A stretch of DNA of 64,000 nucleotides. It comes from Sphingomonadales bacterium UBA7471 (GTDB lineage: Bacteria > Pseudomonadota > Alphaproteobacteria > Sphingomonadales > Sphingomonadaceae). Where the stretch lies: the NCBI GenBank assembly GCA_002479765.1, contig DLOZ01000018.1:130559-194558 (forward strand), given 5' to 3'. Made by a program: the position numbers and the translations under genes. This document shows, piece after piece, positions 17,996-25,711 of the stretch; the stretch's first letter is position 1, and the number at the start of each line of letters is the position of its first letter. Under the pieces are notes generated by a model. The model saw only the letters and a program-made list of their open reading frames with translations. It was not told the origin of the DNA and did not search any database.

Positions 17996-18652
17996 TCACT
18001 TTTGCTTAGTCCCGCGTCGAGCCTCGACTTCGGCGCGAACCTGCGCATAGAGTTGCTCAGGACCGAATTTTGCCAAGGGTTGGCCATTTACGAAGAAGCT
18101 TGGTGTTCCCTTGACGCCGAGTGTGTTCGCATCGGCGATATCGGCTTCCATGAGCGCATTCGCAGCAGCGGCTGACATCGAACGGGCCTTCTCAACATCC
18201 AGCCCGGCGGCCCCAGCGGCCGACCACGCGCCGGTCATGTCGCCATCATGCCATGAGGGCTGCGCGTCAAGAAGCGCTTCCATCACCGGCTCCAAGACGC
18301 CTTGCGCGCGTGCGGCCTCAAGGATACCAATCGCTTCGGCAGAGCCTTGGTGCAGCGGCAGGTAGCGCATGACGAGGCGGACATCCTTGGGATAGGCAGC
18401 CAGTATCTCCTTCACCGCCGGGTAAAAGGCACGACAAGCTTCGCAGGAGGGATCAAAAAATTCGACAATCGTGACCGGGGCAGTTTTAGGCCCGATAATC
18501 GGCGAATGAGGGCGCACCAATGCCTCCGCCGTTATAACCGCGACTTCGGCTGCCGGTTTGCCTGCAACCGTGCTGCTGTAGAGGGTCGCGCCGGTCGCAA
18601 ATGCACCAGCGGCAAGAACGCCTGTCAAAATGACTGCAAAACGCCTGTTCAT
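17996..18652 (-). CDS. DsbA-family thiol oxidoreductase (DsbA/ScsC-like)
   Basis: 218-residue periplasmic thioredoxin-fold protein. It has an uncleaved or cleaved N-terminal hydrophobic segment (residues 5-25), the active site 'FFDPSCEACRAFYP' with Cys70 and Cys73, and a cis-Pro loop 'GVKGTPSFFVNG'. The phrase 'GPKTAPVTIVEFFDPSC' is typical of the BdbD/ScsC-like branch. The ATG (18652) overlaps the DsbB stop in an ATGA, so partner oxidant and carrier are co-translated. It probably oxidises or isomerises cysteines in secreted proteins; the many Cys-rich small metal proteins in this region are possible clients, which is only inference. Confidence 0.88.
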   Translation of the reverse strand: MNRRFAVILTGVLAAGAFATGATLYSSTVAGKPAAEVAVITAEALVRPHSPIIGPKTAPVTIVEFFDPSCEACRAFYPAVKEILAAYPKDVRLVMRYLPLHQGSAEAIGILEAARAQGVLEPVMEALLDAQPSWHDGDMTGAWSAAGAAGLDVEKARSMSAAAANALMEADIADANTLGVKGTPSFFVNGQPLAKFGPEQLYAQVRAEVEARRGTKQK

Positions 18653-19098
18653 GATTTGAATCTCCGATTGATAAGGACGAGAAAAAGCAGGATGGCCGTG
18701 AACGCAACCAGCGAGAGTAGCGGGATCGGAAGCTGGCCAAATAGCGTCATTTCGGCATCCGAGCACGAAGGTCCCGAACCGCATGGTTGGATCGCCTCGG
18801 GGACAACACCAAAATAGATCGTGAGATGATAGAGCGCGATCGCCCATCCCGCCGACGCGAGCGTGAAGGCGTAGGGCAGAACGGCTCGGTCCGCCCTGTA
18901 GGTTGCAATGCCGAGCATGAGAGCCAGCGGAAACATGAAGGCCCGTTGGAACCAGCACAATTCACACGGCACCTGTCCCATGACTTCGCCGATAAAGACC
19001 GCACCCAGGCTAGACGCCAGCGCTACTATCCAGGCAGCAAACAGCATGGCCCAAGCACCGCGACCGGATTCATGCAATCTTGGCCCAATGTCGATCAT
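18649..19098 (-). CDS. DsbB-like disulfide bond formation protein
   Basis: 149-residue integral membrane protein with four transmembrane segments. The first periplasmic redox pair is 'PCELCWFQRAFMFP' (Cys45, Cys48); the second pair is Cys105 and Cys111 in 'QPCGSGPSCSD'. This is the DsbB/BdbC pattern, which re-oxidises DsbA-type partners and hands electrons to quinone. It is coupled by ATGA overlaps to the SRPBCC gene upstream and the DsbA-like gene downstream. Confidence 0.88.
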   Translation of the reverse strand: MIDIGPRLHESGRGAWAMLFAAWIVALASSLGAVFIGEVMGQVPCELCWFQRAFMFPLALMLGIATYRADRAVLPYAFTLASAGWAIALYHLTIYFGVVPEAIQPCGSGPSCSDAEMTLFGQLPIPLLSLVAFTAILLFLVLINRRFKS

Positions 19099-19550
19099 CG
19101 GCCCTGCCCCAATTTGGGTGTTTGTTTTGGTGTCAGATGTCGAGCCAGCCAGTCGAGCGGGAGCTGGAATTTTTCAGTAAGCCGCCGGCGAAACAGATAT
19201 CCCGCGAAGAACGGCAACAGGCCTGCGATATCAGCGCTATGGATAACCCTGACTTGTGTTCCTTCACGGACTAAATCATATCTTTCAGTGATCATGGCAA
19301 CGCCTTTGACGCCGAATTCCATCGACATCTTGTGCGTCGGTTGAAGCGTCGTGATCTTGGCTTTCATGCTCATGCCTCGCGGGGCTTCAACGCTGCTCCG
19401 GTAGAAATAGTCGACCTCGGCTCCTTCCTTGGCCGGCCCTTCGATTTCGACAAGCGGATGCCAGCTGCGGTAACGGGGGAAATCCACCAACGCGCCCCAC
19501 ACCTTGCTCAGGCTGGCCGAAATGAGCACTTCAGTGCTGATCTTCATCAT
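19095..19550 (-). CDS. SRPBCC-family (START-like) protein
   Basis: 151-residue protein with the polyketide-cyclase/START-like fold pattern: 'STEVLISASLSKVWGALVDFPRYRSWHPLV', central 'GMSMKAKITTLQPTHKMSMEFGVKG' and a final helix. Proteins of this fold bind hydrophobic ligands; the substrate is not identifiable. It is first in the SRPBCC-DsbB-DsbA operon. Two other SRPBCC proteins occur in the window (31824 and 38467), each next to metal or redox genes. Confidence 0.78.
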   Translation of the reverse strand: MMKISTEVLISASLSKVWGALVDFPRYRSWHPLVEIEGPAKEGAEVDYFYRSSVEAPRGMSMKAKITTLQPTHKMSMEFGVKGVAMITERYDLVREGTQVRVIHSADIAGLLPFFAGYLFRRRLTEKFQLPLDWLARHLTPKQTPKLGQGR

Positions 19551-19570
19551 GCAACTCCAAATCAGAATGA

Positions 19571-19966
19571 TCAGTGACGGCGATGGCCGCTGCCATGGTG
19601 GCCACCGCGATGCCCCCCGCTGTGAAAGACGAACCCAATCCCGCTGCCGTAGTGACGCGGATAGGGGTAATAAGGGGCATAGCCATAGCCGCTATACGGT
19701 CTGCCTGTCGCAGCGGCGACAAGGCATGTGGCTGCCTCTTTCGACCCCCCAGAACCGGGTTTCATCGTATCGGGGAGCAAGTCCTGCGGTGCGGCCGTCA
19801 CACTTTGATCGGGGGCGCTTACAGCTTGTGCAGGAAAGGCACCAGGAGTGCTGCAGGGAACGATGAAATAGGCAAGCTTGGGCCGCTCACTTTGATAGGA
19901 GGCGCAACCACCCAGAGTGCCCGCTGCAGCCACAATAATGACCGTTTTCAGTATAGTCGCTCTCAT
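19571..19966 (-). CDS. Small lipoprotein with Tyr/Gly/His-rich C-terminus
   Basis: 131 residues with a clear lipoprotein signal (lipobox LGGC, Cys21) and a C-terminal part rich in Gly, His and Tyr ('YGSGIGFVFHSGGHRGGHHGSGHRRH'). No domain is recognised. The His-rich tail could chelate metal. It lies just upstream of the SRPBCC-Dsb cluster and 17 nt downstream of the TolC-like gene, probably in its transcript. Confidence 0.6.
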   Translation of the reverse strand: MRATILKTVIIVAAAGTLGGCASYQSERPKLAYFIVPCSTPGAFPAQAVSAPDQSVTAAPQDLLPDTMKPGSGGSKEAATCLVAAATGRPYSGYGYAPYYPYPRHYGSGIGFVFHSGGHRGGHHGSGHRRH

Positions 19967-19983
19967 CGTCCTTCTCCTTTTCG

Positions 19984-21366
19984 CTACTGTGATTCCTTCG
20001 GTTCAACGTCAGGGTTTGGCGTATCGACAGCGCTGCTGCGCTGAGTGGGGTCGAACAGCGGTCCGCCGAAAAGATTGAGGTAGCGCGCCTCGGCCCGCCC
20101 CATGGCGGCAAGCAGCGCGAAACTTGCAACGTAAGCGTCGCGCCGGGCAGTAACGAGTTGCACCTTGCTGTTCAGCAACTCCTGTTCGGCATTAAGCACG
20201 TCGAGCACATTGCGGTTACCTACCGAATTCTCCGCGCGAACCCCTTCAAGCGCGAGTTCGTTTGCCGACACTGCGGCTTGGGCAGAGACGATGACGGTCT
20301 GCGTCGCACGGTATCTGGAAAAGGCGGCGCGGGTATCGGCAACGATGCGTCGTTCGACAAAGACTTCTTGCTCGAGCGTCTGGCCGAGTACGGCCTGTGT
20401 CCGCCGAACCTGCGCCGCCGGCAAGCCGCCCTGATACAGCGGAATACTGGCCGAAAGCCCAATTGTTGCGGCGGTTTGCTGCTGTTGGAAGGTGCGTCCC
20501 GGAAGCGTGCTGCCCAGGGTTCCAAGATAATTACTGTATGTACCCGAAGCGACTGCTGAAAGCCGGGGCAGACGCGATGCTCCGGCGACCTTGATATCGA
20601 ACCTCGCCGCGACCACATCTGCCTTTGCGGCTTCGAGTTGGGGGTTGCTATCTAGTGCAACCACCAAAGCGTCGTCTGCAGTTTGGGGCAAGGCCTGCAA
20701 TTCGGCTGGTTGCTCGAGATCCCGGGCAGGGATTCCGACAAACCGAAGATAGTTTTCGAGACTGGCGTCGAGTTGGGATCGGACTAGCTCAAGCTGGCCT
20801 TTTGCCGCCTGGAGACGCGCTTCGGACTGCGCGACATCGGTCCGCGTGAGATCGCCCACCTCGAACCGGTCGCGCGACGCTTCCAGATTGGTCGCCAGGA
20901 CGGCAACATTTCGATTGTTCAGTTCGACGATTGCAGTGTCGCGCAGAACGTCCATGTAGACCGATACAATCGCAGTAAAGACGTCGGCTTCGGTCGAACG
21001 CAAAATGGCTCTGCCGGCAAGAACTCGAGCATCGGCAGCCTTCACGGAATTTCTGACCCGTCCTCCCTGATAAATAGGAAAACTGACATTGGCACCGGCA
21101 TTTGCGGCTCTGAGTGGGGCTGAAAAGCTGTTTGCCGAGCGCAAAAGAAACTCTTGATAGTCAGCGGTTGCGCTAATTGTCGGCCGGCCCGCCGCAAGCG
21201 CAATGGGTACGCCTTCGTCGGTCGCTCGCAGGGCAGCCCGGGCGCCTGTCAGGCTCGGATTGGTTTGATAAGCAATCGCCAATGCTTCTTGCAGGGTGTC
21301 CGCCCTCGCATTGCCTGGCAATAGCAGCATCGCCAAAGCAATGGGGGTCACAACAAATACTCTCAT
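19984..21366 (-). CDS. TolC-family outer-membrane channel
   Basis: 460 residues from ATG 21366, where GAGGAGAGGATC precedes the start; the longer frame to 21621 overlaps the zinc-ribbon gene. It has a signal peptide ending 'NARA-DTL', the TolC opening 'TLQEALAIAYQTNPSLTGARAALRATDEG', two repeats of the TolC hairpin ('SVKAADARVLAGRAILRSTEADVFTAIVSVYMDVLRDT') and 'NVLDVLNAEQELLNSKVQLVTARRDAYVASFALL' near the end. It is a TolC-type I secretion/efflux channel rather than CzcC. No cognate pump lies beside it, so it may serve several systems. Confidence 0.9.
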   Translation of the reverse strand: MRVFVVTPIALAMLLLPGNARADTLQEALAIAYQTNPSLTGARAALRATDEGVPIALAAGRPTISATADYQEFLLRSANSFSAPLRAANAGANVSFPIYQGGRVRNSVKAADARVLAGRAILRSTEADVFTAIVSVYMDVLRDTAIVELNNRNVAVLATNLEASRDRFEVGDLTRTDVAQSEARLQAAKGQLELVRSQLDASLENYLRFVGIPARDLEQPAELQALPQTADDALVVALDSNPQLEAAKADVVAARFDIKVAGASRLPRLSAVASGTYSNYLGTLGSTLPGRTFQQQQTAATIGLSASIPLYQGGLPAAQVRRTQAVLGQTLEQEVFVERRIVADTRAAFSRYRATQTVIVSAQAAVSANELALEGVRAENSVGNRNVLDVLNAEQELLNSKVQLVTARRDAYVASFALLAAMGRAEARYLNLFGGPLFDPTQRSSAVDTPNPDVEPKESQ

Positions 21367-21409
21367 GATCCTCTCCTCATGCGCGAAACGGGCCCGCGCG
21401 AATTCTTCA

Positions 21410-21703
21410 TCAGTCGAACAGCTCTGCAAGGAAGCCCTTACGGCGACCATCGTGTCCTCGACCGCGATGTTCGCGCCCGTGCCGATCGCGCGGATAGTCG
21501 TCCCGGCTCCCGGCGCGCTCAGCCTCGGAAGGCTTGGTTTCACTGCGCTCGATGATCTTGTCGAGTTCACCCCGGTCGAGCCAGACCCCCCGGCATTGCG
21601 GGCAATAGTCGATCTCCACACCCTGCCGTTCGGACATGGTCAGCTGGACCCGGCAAGCCGGGCAAAGCATGCCTGTTTCAGATTCTGGTGATGACTGCGT
21701 CAT
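21410..21703 (-). CDS. TFIIB-type zinc-ribbon protein
   Basis: 97 residues with an N-terminal zinc ribbon, 'MLCPACRVQLTMSERQGVEIDYCPQCRGVWLDRGELDKI', giving a Cys4 site with the usual 'CRGVWLDRGEL' of the zf-TFIIB family. The C-terminal half is Arg/Asp/His-rich and low in complexity. Such proteins are widespread and of unknown function. It lies about 40 nt upstream of the TolC-like gene on the same strand and may be co-transcribed. Confidence 0.75.
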   Translation of the reverse strand: MTQSSPESETGMLCPACRVQLTMSERQGVEIDYCPQCRGVWLDRGELDKIIERSETKPSEAERAGSRDDYPRDRHGREHRGRGHDGRRKGFLAELFD

Positions 21704-22040
21704 TTCGGCCTCCTTCAGGTTTGTCCGACAATCGGTGCTGATGTGATTGTGCGGCGATGGCTTCGGGCTCTGCCAGAATGCCGCAATTCACCGGTGTAGT
21801 TTCGCCGTGGGCGCGGCAGGGGAGACCTGCGCCCACGGCGCGGTCCGCTATCACAAAGCGTCGGGGCTTCTTCTAGGGCGGAAGCCTCAAGCCGGACGTC
21901 GAGCGGGGACCGATAGGGTGTAAGGATGAGGGGCAGCGGACGCCGAAGCCTACAAAAATGGTTCGGCCTGTGTTCAGCAGAACCGTTATAGTGCGAGACG
22001 ATGGATCTGAAAAATGGGCATGTGAGTCGAGGAGAGTGAG
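21704..22040. other. Spacer between divergent genes, with a strong inverted repeat
   Basis: About 340 bases without a supported gene. Its main feature is the 12-bp-stem inverted repeat at 21803-21840. The rest would hold the divergent promoters of the zinc-ribbon gene and of the His/Tyr-rich protein; I cannot pick boxes with confidence. Confidence 0.5.
21803..21840. repeat. 12-bp perfect inverted repeat, stem-loop candidate
   Basis: CGCCGTGGGCGC (21803-21814) pairs perfectly with GCGCCCACGGCG (21829-21840), with a 14-nt loop. No T-tract follows on either strand, so it is not a textbook intrinsic terminator. It lies 100 nt upstream of the minus-strand zinc-ribbon gene and 200 nt upstream of the plus-strand small protein, so an operator or structured 5' leader is also possible. 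Confidence 0.6.
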
Positions 22041-22343
22041 ATGAAAAAAGCAATATTTGGCATGGCAGTGCTGTTGACGGCCGTTGTCGCGCAACCCGCT
22101 TTGGCGCGGGATCATCGTGGCGACCGGCATAGCGAATATCGCGAACGCCACCATGAAGACAATCGCGGCGGTTACCGGGATCAGGGCTATCGTTATGATG
22201 GACATTCAGATCGGCGCTACGCCAGAAATTATGAAGGCTATTACGAACCCCGCCGCGACCGGCACTTTGACCGCGGAAACTATTATTATGACCGGCATGG
22301 ACGCAAGGCTGAGCGGCGGCATCACCGGCGCAATCATCACTGA
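22041..22343 (+). CDS. Small secreted Arg/His/Tyr-rich protein
   Basis: 100 residues with a signal peptide (MKKAIFGMAVLLTAVVAQPALA) and a highly polar mature part of Arg, His, Tyr, Asp and Gly ('RYDGHSDRRYARNYEGYYEP', ending 'ERRHHRRNHH'). A strong ribosome site (GAGGAGAGTGAG) abuts the ATG. No domain is recognised; the composition suits binding of metal ions or polyanions in the periplasm. It stands alone on the plus strand between the TolC-like block and the czc operon. Confidence 0.65.
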   Translation: MKKAIFGMAVLLTAVVAQPALARDHRGDRHSEYRERHHEDNRGGYRDQGYRYDGHSDRRYARNYEGYYEPRRDRHFDRGNYYYDRHGRKAERRHHRRNHH

Positions 22344-22432
22344 AACCGGGACTGATTCCGCAAGGCTGGCACCGCGTTTTGCCTGCCAGCTGAAGCGGGG
22401 TAAAGCGTCCTAGCGCTTCATTTGAAATGGCC

Positions 22433-23359
22433 TCAGGCATGTAGCGCCTCGGCATCGCCGCACGGTTCGGTTTCGGTTTGAAGCGTGGCATGGTGAATCT
22501 TGAATTTCTGTTCCAGCATTTCTGCGACTGCTATGCGGGTCGTCTCACCAATTGCCTTTGGTTGAAGAACAAGGTGCGCTGTCAGACTGGCATCGTCTCC
22601 TGCCACCGACCACAAGTGCAGGTCATGGACGCCCGCGACGCCCGGCACCCCAGCCATCGCGCTGCGGACCATGTCAAGGTCGAATCCGCGCGGCACGCCC
22701 TGAAGCAAGATATGCGTGGTATCACGAAGCAGGGTCCAGGTGCGGGGCAGCACCCACAAACCAATGGCTATGGCGACGATCGGGTCGATCCAGGTTTTAC
22801 CGGTGAGCCAGATCGCAATGGCAGCCGCAATTACGCCCAATGATCCAAGCATATCGGCCCAGACTTCGAGATAGGCGCCCTTCATATTCAGGCTGGTTTC
22901 TTTGCCACCCGCCAGCACCCGCATAGCAATAAGGTTTATGACAAGTCCGAGGCTGGCGACGGCCAACATACCAAGCGATTCAACTGGCTGCGGGTTAAAA
23001 AAACGCGAAACGCCCTCGTAAAGGACATAGCCCGCGACGACGAACAACAGGACCGCGTTAAAGGCAGCAGCGAGGATTTCAAATCGCCTATAGCCATAGG
23101 TGCGCTGTGCATCGGCAGAGCGCTGGCCGATCTTCACCGCGACCAGCGCGATGGCAAGGGCGGCCGCATCGGTAAACATATGGGCGGCGTCAGACAAAAG
23201 AGCGAGGCTGTTGAACCAATAGGCACCAACAAGTTCTGCGATCAGAAAGCTGCCGGTTAGACTGAGCGCGATTGCAAGATTGCGCGTGTTCGCGCCTGCG
23301 GCGTGATTGTGGCCCGGTGTTCCGTGTCCCTCGTCGCCGTGATTATGCCCTGCCGCCAT
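22433..23359 (-). CDS. czcD: CzcD/ZitB-type cation diffusion facilitator
   Basis: About 308 residues. The His-rich N-terminus ('MAAGHNHGDEGHGTPGHNHA') precedes six transmembrane segments carrying the transport site: 'ALLSDAAHMFTDAAALAIAL' (H-x3-D) in TM2 and 'EVWADMLGSLGVIAAAIAIW' (D-x3-D type) in TM5, then a cytoplasmic ferredoxin-like domain with 'VHDLHLWSVAGDDASLTAHLVL'. It exports Zn, Cd or Co in exchange for protons. I start at ATG 23359, one base after the P-ATPase stop, preceded by GGAGGAGGTTGAT. It is the last gene of the long czc operon. Confidence 0.93.
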   Translation of the reverse strand: MAAGHNHGDEGHGTPGHNHAAGANTRNLAIALSLTGSFLIAELVGAYWFNSLALLSDAAHMFTDAAALAIALVAVKIGQRSADAQRTYGYRRFEILAAAFNAVLLFVVAGYVLYEGVSRFFNPQPVESLGMLAVASLGLVINLIAMRVLAGGKETSLNMKGAYLEVWADMLGSLGVIAAAIAIWLTGKTWIDPIVAIAIGLWVLPRTWTLLRDTTHILLQGVPRGFDLDMVRSAMAGVPGVAGVHDLHLWSVAGDDASLTAHLVLQPKAIGETTRIAVAEMLEQKFKIHHATLQTETEPCGDAEALHA

Positions 23360-23360
23360 A

Positions 23361-25289
23361 TCAACCTCCTCCAACGCGAAGTGTGTCTGCGGGTTCGGGC
23401 AGCGGTCTGAATGTCCAGAACAACAGCAAAGCGTTCAGCGTTACAAAAATAGTGGCACCGGTATCGGCAATAATTGCGGTCCACAAATTGGTCAGCCCAA
23501 ATACCGCGAGCACAAGAAAAACAAGCTTCAATCCCACAGCGATCACAATGTTGATCACAATGGTCTTGCGGGTCGATCTTGCGAGGCGGATTGCATCGGG
23601 AACGCCGAGCAGTCGGTCGCGGAGCAAGCCCACATCCGCCGTCTCGATTGCGACGTCGGTGCCTCCGCCCATTGCGAGCCCTATCGAGGCCTTGGCAAGC
23701 GCGGGCGCGTCGTTGACTCCGTCCCCTACCATCAACACGGGCGCTTCGGCTTTTAGTGCATCAATGCGCGCGAGTTTGTCGGAAGGCATGAGTTCGCCTT
23801 CGGCCTGCATACCCAGCGGCGCGGCGATGGCTTCGGCTGTCCGCTGGTTGTCGCCGCTCAGCATCAATGTTCGGATGCCAAGTCGGGCCAGCGCGGCGAT
23901 CGACCGTGCCGCATCCGGCCGGGCTTCGTCGCGGCTGGCAATGAAACCGGATATTTGCCCGTCGACAAGCACAACCGCAACGGTCTTGCCTTCGCGTTCG
24001 CGCGCCTCGATCAACACCGCCATCGAAGGGTCCAGTTGAGGGGCCGCGCGCGGACTCAAAATCGCGATCCGACGCGCCTCAACCACGCCTTCGACGCCCT
24101 CTCCCTGGCGGATGCGGACATCGCTGGCAAAGGTGATGGCAATGCCACGCCTTTGCGCTTCTGCGACAATGGCGCGTGCGACAGGATGTGACAGCCCGCT
24201 CTCCACGGCTGCGACAAGCCGCAAAAGTTCACCGCTGTCACCTTCGATGTCGGTGACAACCGGGTGGCCAAGGGTGAGCGTTCCGGTCTTGTCGAATGCG
24301 GCGATCCCAACGCGCCCAAGCATCTCGAGCGCGGCACCGCTCTTGATCAATATGCCGCAGCGCGCAGCGGTGGCGATACCGGTAGCAATGGCCGCAGGGG
24401 TCGATAGAACCAGTGCGCACGGGCATGCAATGAGCAGCACCGTCAGCGCGCGGTAGACCCAGACCGACCAATCGCCGCCAAAGGCCAAAGGCGGAATGAT
24501 CGCAACCAAAGCCGCGATTATTATAGCAGCGGGCGTGTACCAGCTGCTGAAACTGTCGATGAACCGGGCGGTGGGTGCGGTTGTTGCCTGCGCCTCGGCG
24601 ACGAGATCGCCGATGCGCGCGACAACGCTATTGGCTGAATCCTTGGTCACTTCGACCCGGAGATTGCCGTCGCCATTGATGCTGCCGGCGAAGACCTCGC
24701 TGCCAGCGGCTTTTGATACCGGACGGGATTCGCCCGTAATCGCAGCCTCGTTGAGTTCCGATTCGCCCGAAACTATCTTTCCGTCGGCGGCCAGCCTGTC
24801 GCCTGCGGACACCAGCAGGATCATTCCGACGCGCAGTTCGGCAGCACTCACCGTCTTTCGCGCGCCATTGTCTTCGATGACCGCCTCGGACGGGAGAAGT
24901 TCGGCAAGTGCCCGGAGCCCCGAACTGGCGCGCGCTGCGGCAAAGCCTTCAAGCAATTCGCCCAGCGAGAAGAGCGCCACGACAACCACCGCTTCGGCCC
25001 CGGCCCCGATCGGCAGGGCTCCGAGGACCGCAATGGTGACGAGCGTTTCGATGCTGAAAGGCTGTCCGCCAACGCCCTTGCGGGCAGCCGAGAACGCAAA
25101 CGGCAGGACGGCAATGATGGCGCCCAATCCATAGGCAAGCTGCGCATTTGCAGGCGACAGCCAGGCAATCGCATAAGCAAGGCCTGCACACACACAGGCC
25201 AGGCCGAATGTTCTCAGCCCCTCGCTTTCGAACAAGGTTCGGCGCGTGTTCGGCTCGCTATGTCCGTGTTCGGTTGCGGTGGCGGCCAT
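23361..25289 (-). CDS. P1B-type heavy-metal-translocating ATPase (ZntA/CadA type, no HMA domain)
   Basis: About 642 residues. Key motifs are TGES (about 185-188), the membrane CPC (289-291) that defines Zn/Cd/Pb transport, phosphorylation DKTGT at 333, the 'SGLSHPVARAIV' HP motif and 'MVGDGVNDAPALAKASIGLAMG'. No N-terminal heavy-metal-associated CxxC domain is present; the N-terminus is a short His-containing tail ('EHGHSEPN'). This shortened form occurs in several ZntA/CadA enzymes. I use ATG 25289, one base after the upstream stop. It is followed by CzcD with the same 1-nt spacing, so metals can be moved from cytoplasm to periplasm and then out through CzcCBA. Confidence 0.93.
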   Translation of the reverse strand: MAATATEHGHSEPNTRRTLFESEGLRTFGLACVCAGLAYAIAWLSPANAQLAYGLGAIIAVLPFAFSAARKGVGGQPFSIETLVTIAVLGALPIGAGAEAVVVVALFSLGELLEGFAAARASSGLRALAELLPSEAVIEDNGARKTVSAAELRVGMILLVSAGDRLAADGKIVSGESELNEAAITGESRPVSKAAGSEVFAGSINGDGNLRVEVTKDSANSVVARIGDLVAEAQATTAPTARFIDSFSSWYTPAAIIIAALVAIIPPLAFGGDWSVWVYRALTVLLIACPCALVLSTPAAIATGIATAARCGILIKSGAALEMLGRVGIAAFDKTGTLTLGHPVVTDIEGDSGELLRLVAAVESGLSHPVARAIVAEAQRRGIAITFASDVRIRQGEGVEGVVEARRIAILSPRAAPQLDPSMAVLIEAREREGKTVAVVLVDGQISGFIASRDEARPDAARSIAALARLGIRTLMLSGDNQRTAEAIAAPLGMQAEGELMPSDKLARIDALKAEAPVLMVGDGVNDAPALAKASIGLAMGGGTDVAIETADVGLLRDRLLGVPDAIRLARSTRKTIVINIVIAVGLKLVFLVLAVFGLTNLWTAIIADTGATIFVTLNALLLFWTFRPLPEPADTLRVGGG

Positions 25290-25290
25290 C

Positions 25291-25698
25291 TCAATGCTCG
25301 CCCTGTGCAGCATTGGCCTTCAACGCATTTTCCGGGCAGCGGTGGAAAACCCGCGCGACGCCGCGATAATTGCGGGTCACGAGCTTATCGGCGGTGCGCT
25401 CCTCGATTGTCAGACGTTTCAGCTCGTTCGGGGTCATCATGTCTTTGTAGGGCATGTGGCTGTGCGTGTAGGCGATGGCCTTGCCCTCATCCTTCCACAG
25501 GCCGGTAGCCGATGGTCCCCGATCGGGTAGCTGGACCTCAACATAATAGCCGTCTGCCAAGAAGACCCAGGCGGGTCCCGTCTCGCAGTTGCGGGTTTCG
25601 CCAAGGCTCCAGACGCCCGGCATGTAAGGCGGGCCGAACGTCTGGGCCGGTGCCGGAGCGGCGAGCGCCCCCGCGACCAGCAAAGCCAATCTATGCAT
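25291..25698 (-). CDS. Small secreted protein of unknown function in the czc operon
   Basis: 135 residues with a signal peptide (MHRLALLVAGALAAPAPAQ) and a compact mature domain: 'GVWSLGETRNCETGPAWVFLADGYYVEVQ', 'HSHMPYKDMMTPNELKRLTIEER', one Cys pair and a His/Met cluster. I do not recognise the family. ATG 25698 has GGAGAGAGACC before it; the longer frame would read back into czcA. Position between czcA and the P-ATPase suggests a periplasmic metal-binding or assembly role, but nothing proves it. Confidence 0.65.
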   Translation of the reverse strand: MHRLALLVAGALAAPAPAQTFGPPYMPGVWSLGETRNCETGPAWVFLADGYYVEVQLPDRGPSATGLWKDEGKAIAYTHSHMPYKDMMTPNELKRLTIEERTADKLVTRNYRGVARVFHRCPENALKANAAQGEH

Positions 25699-25711
25699 GG
25701 TCTCTCTCCGT

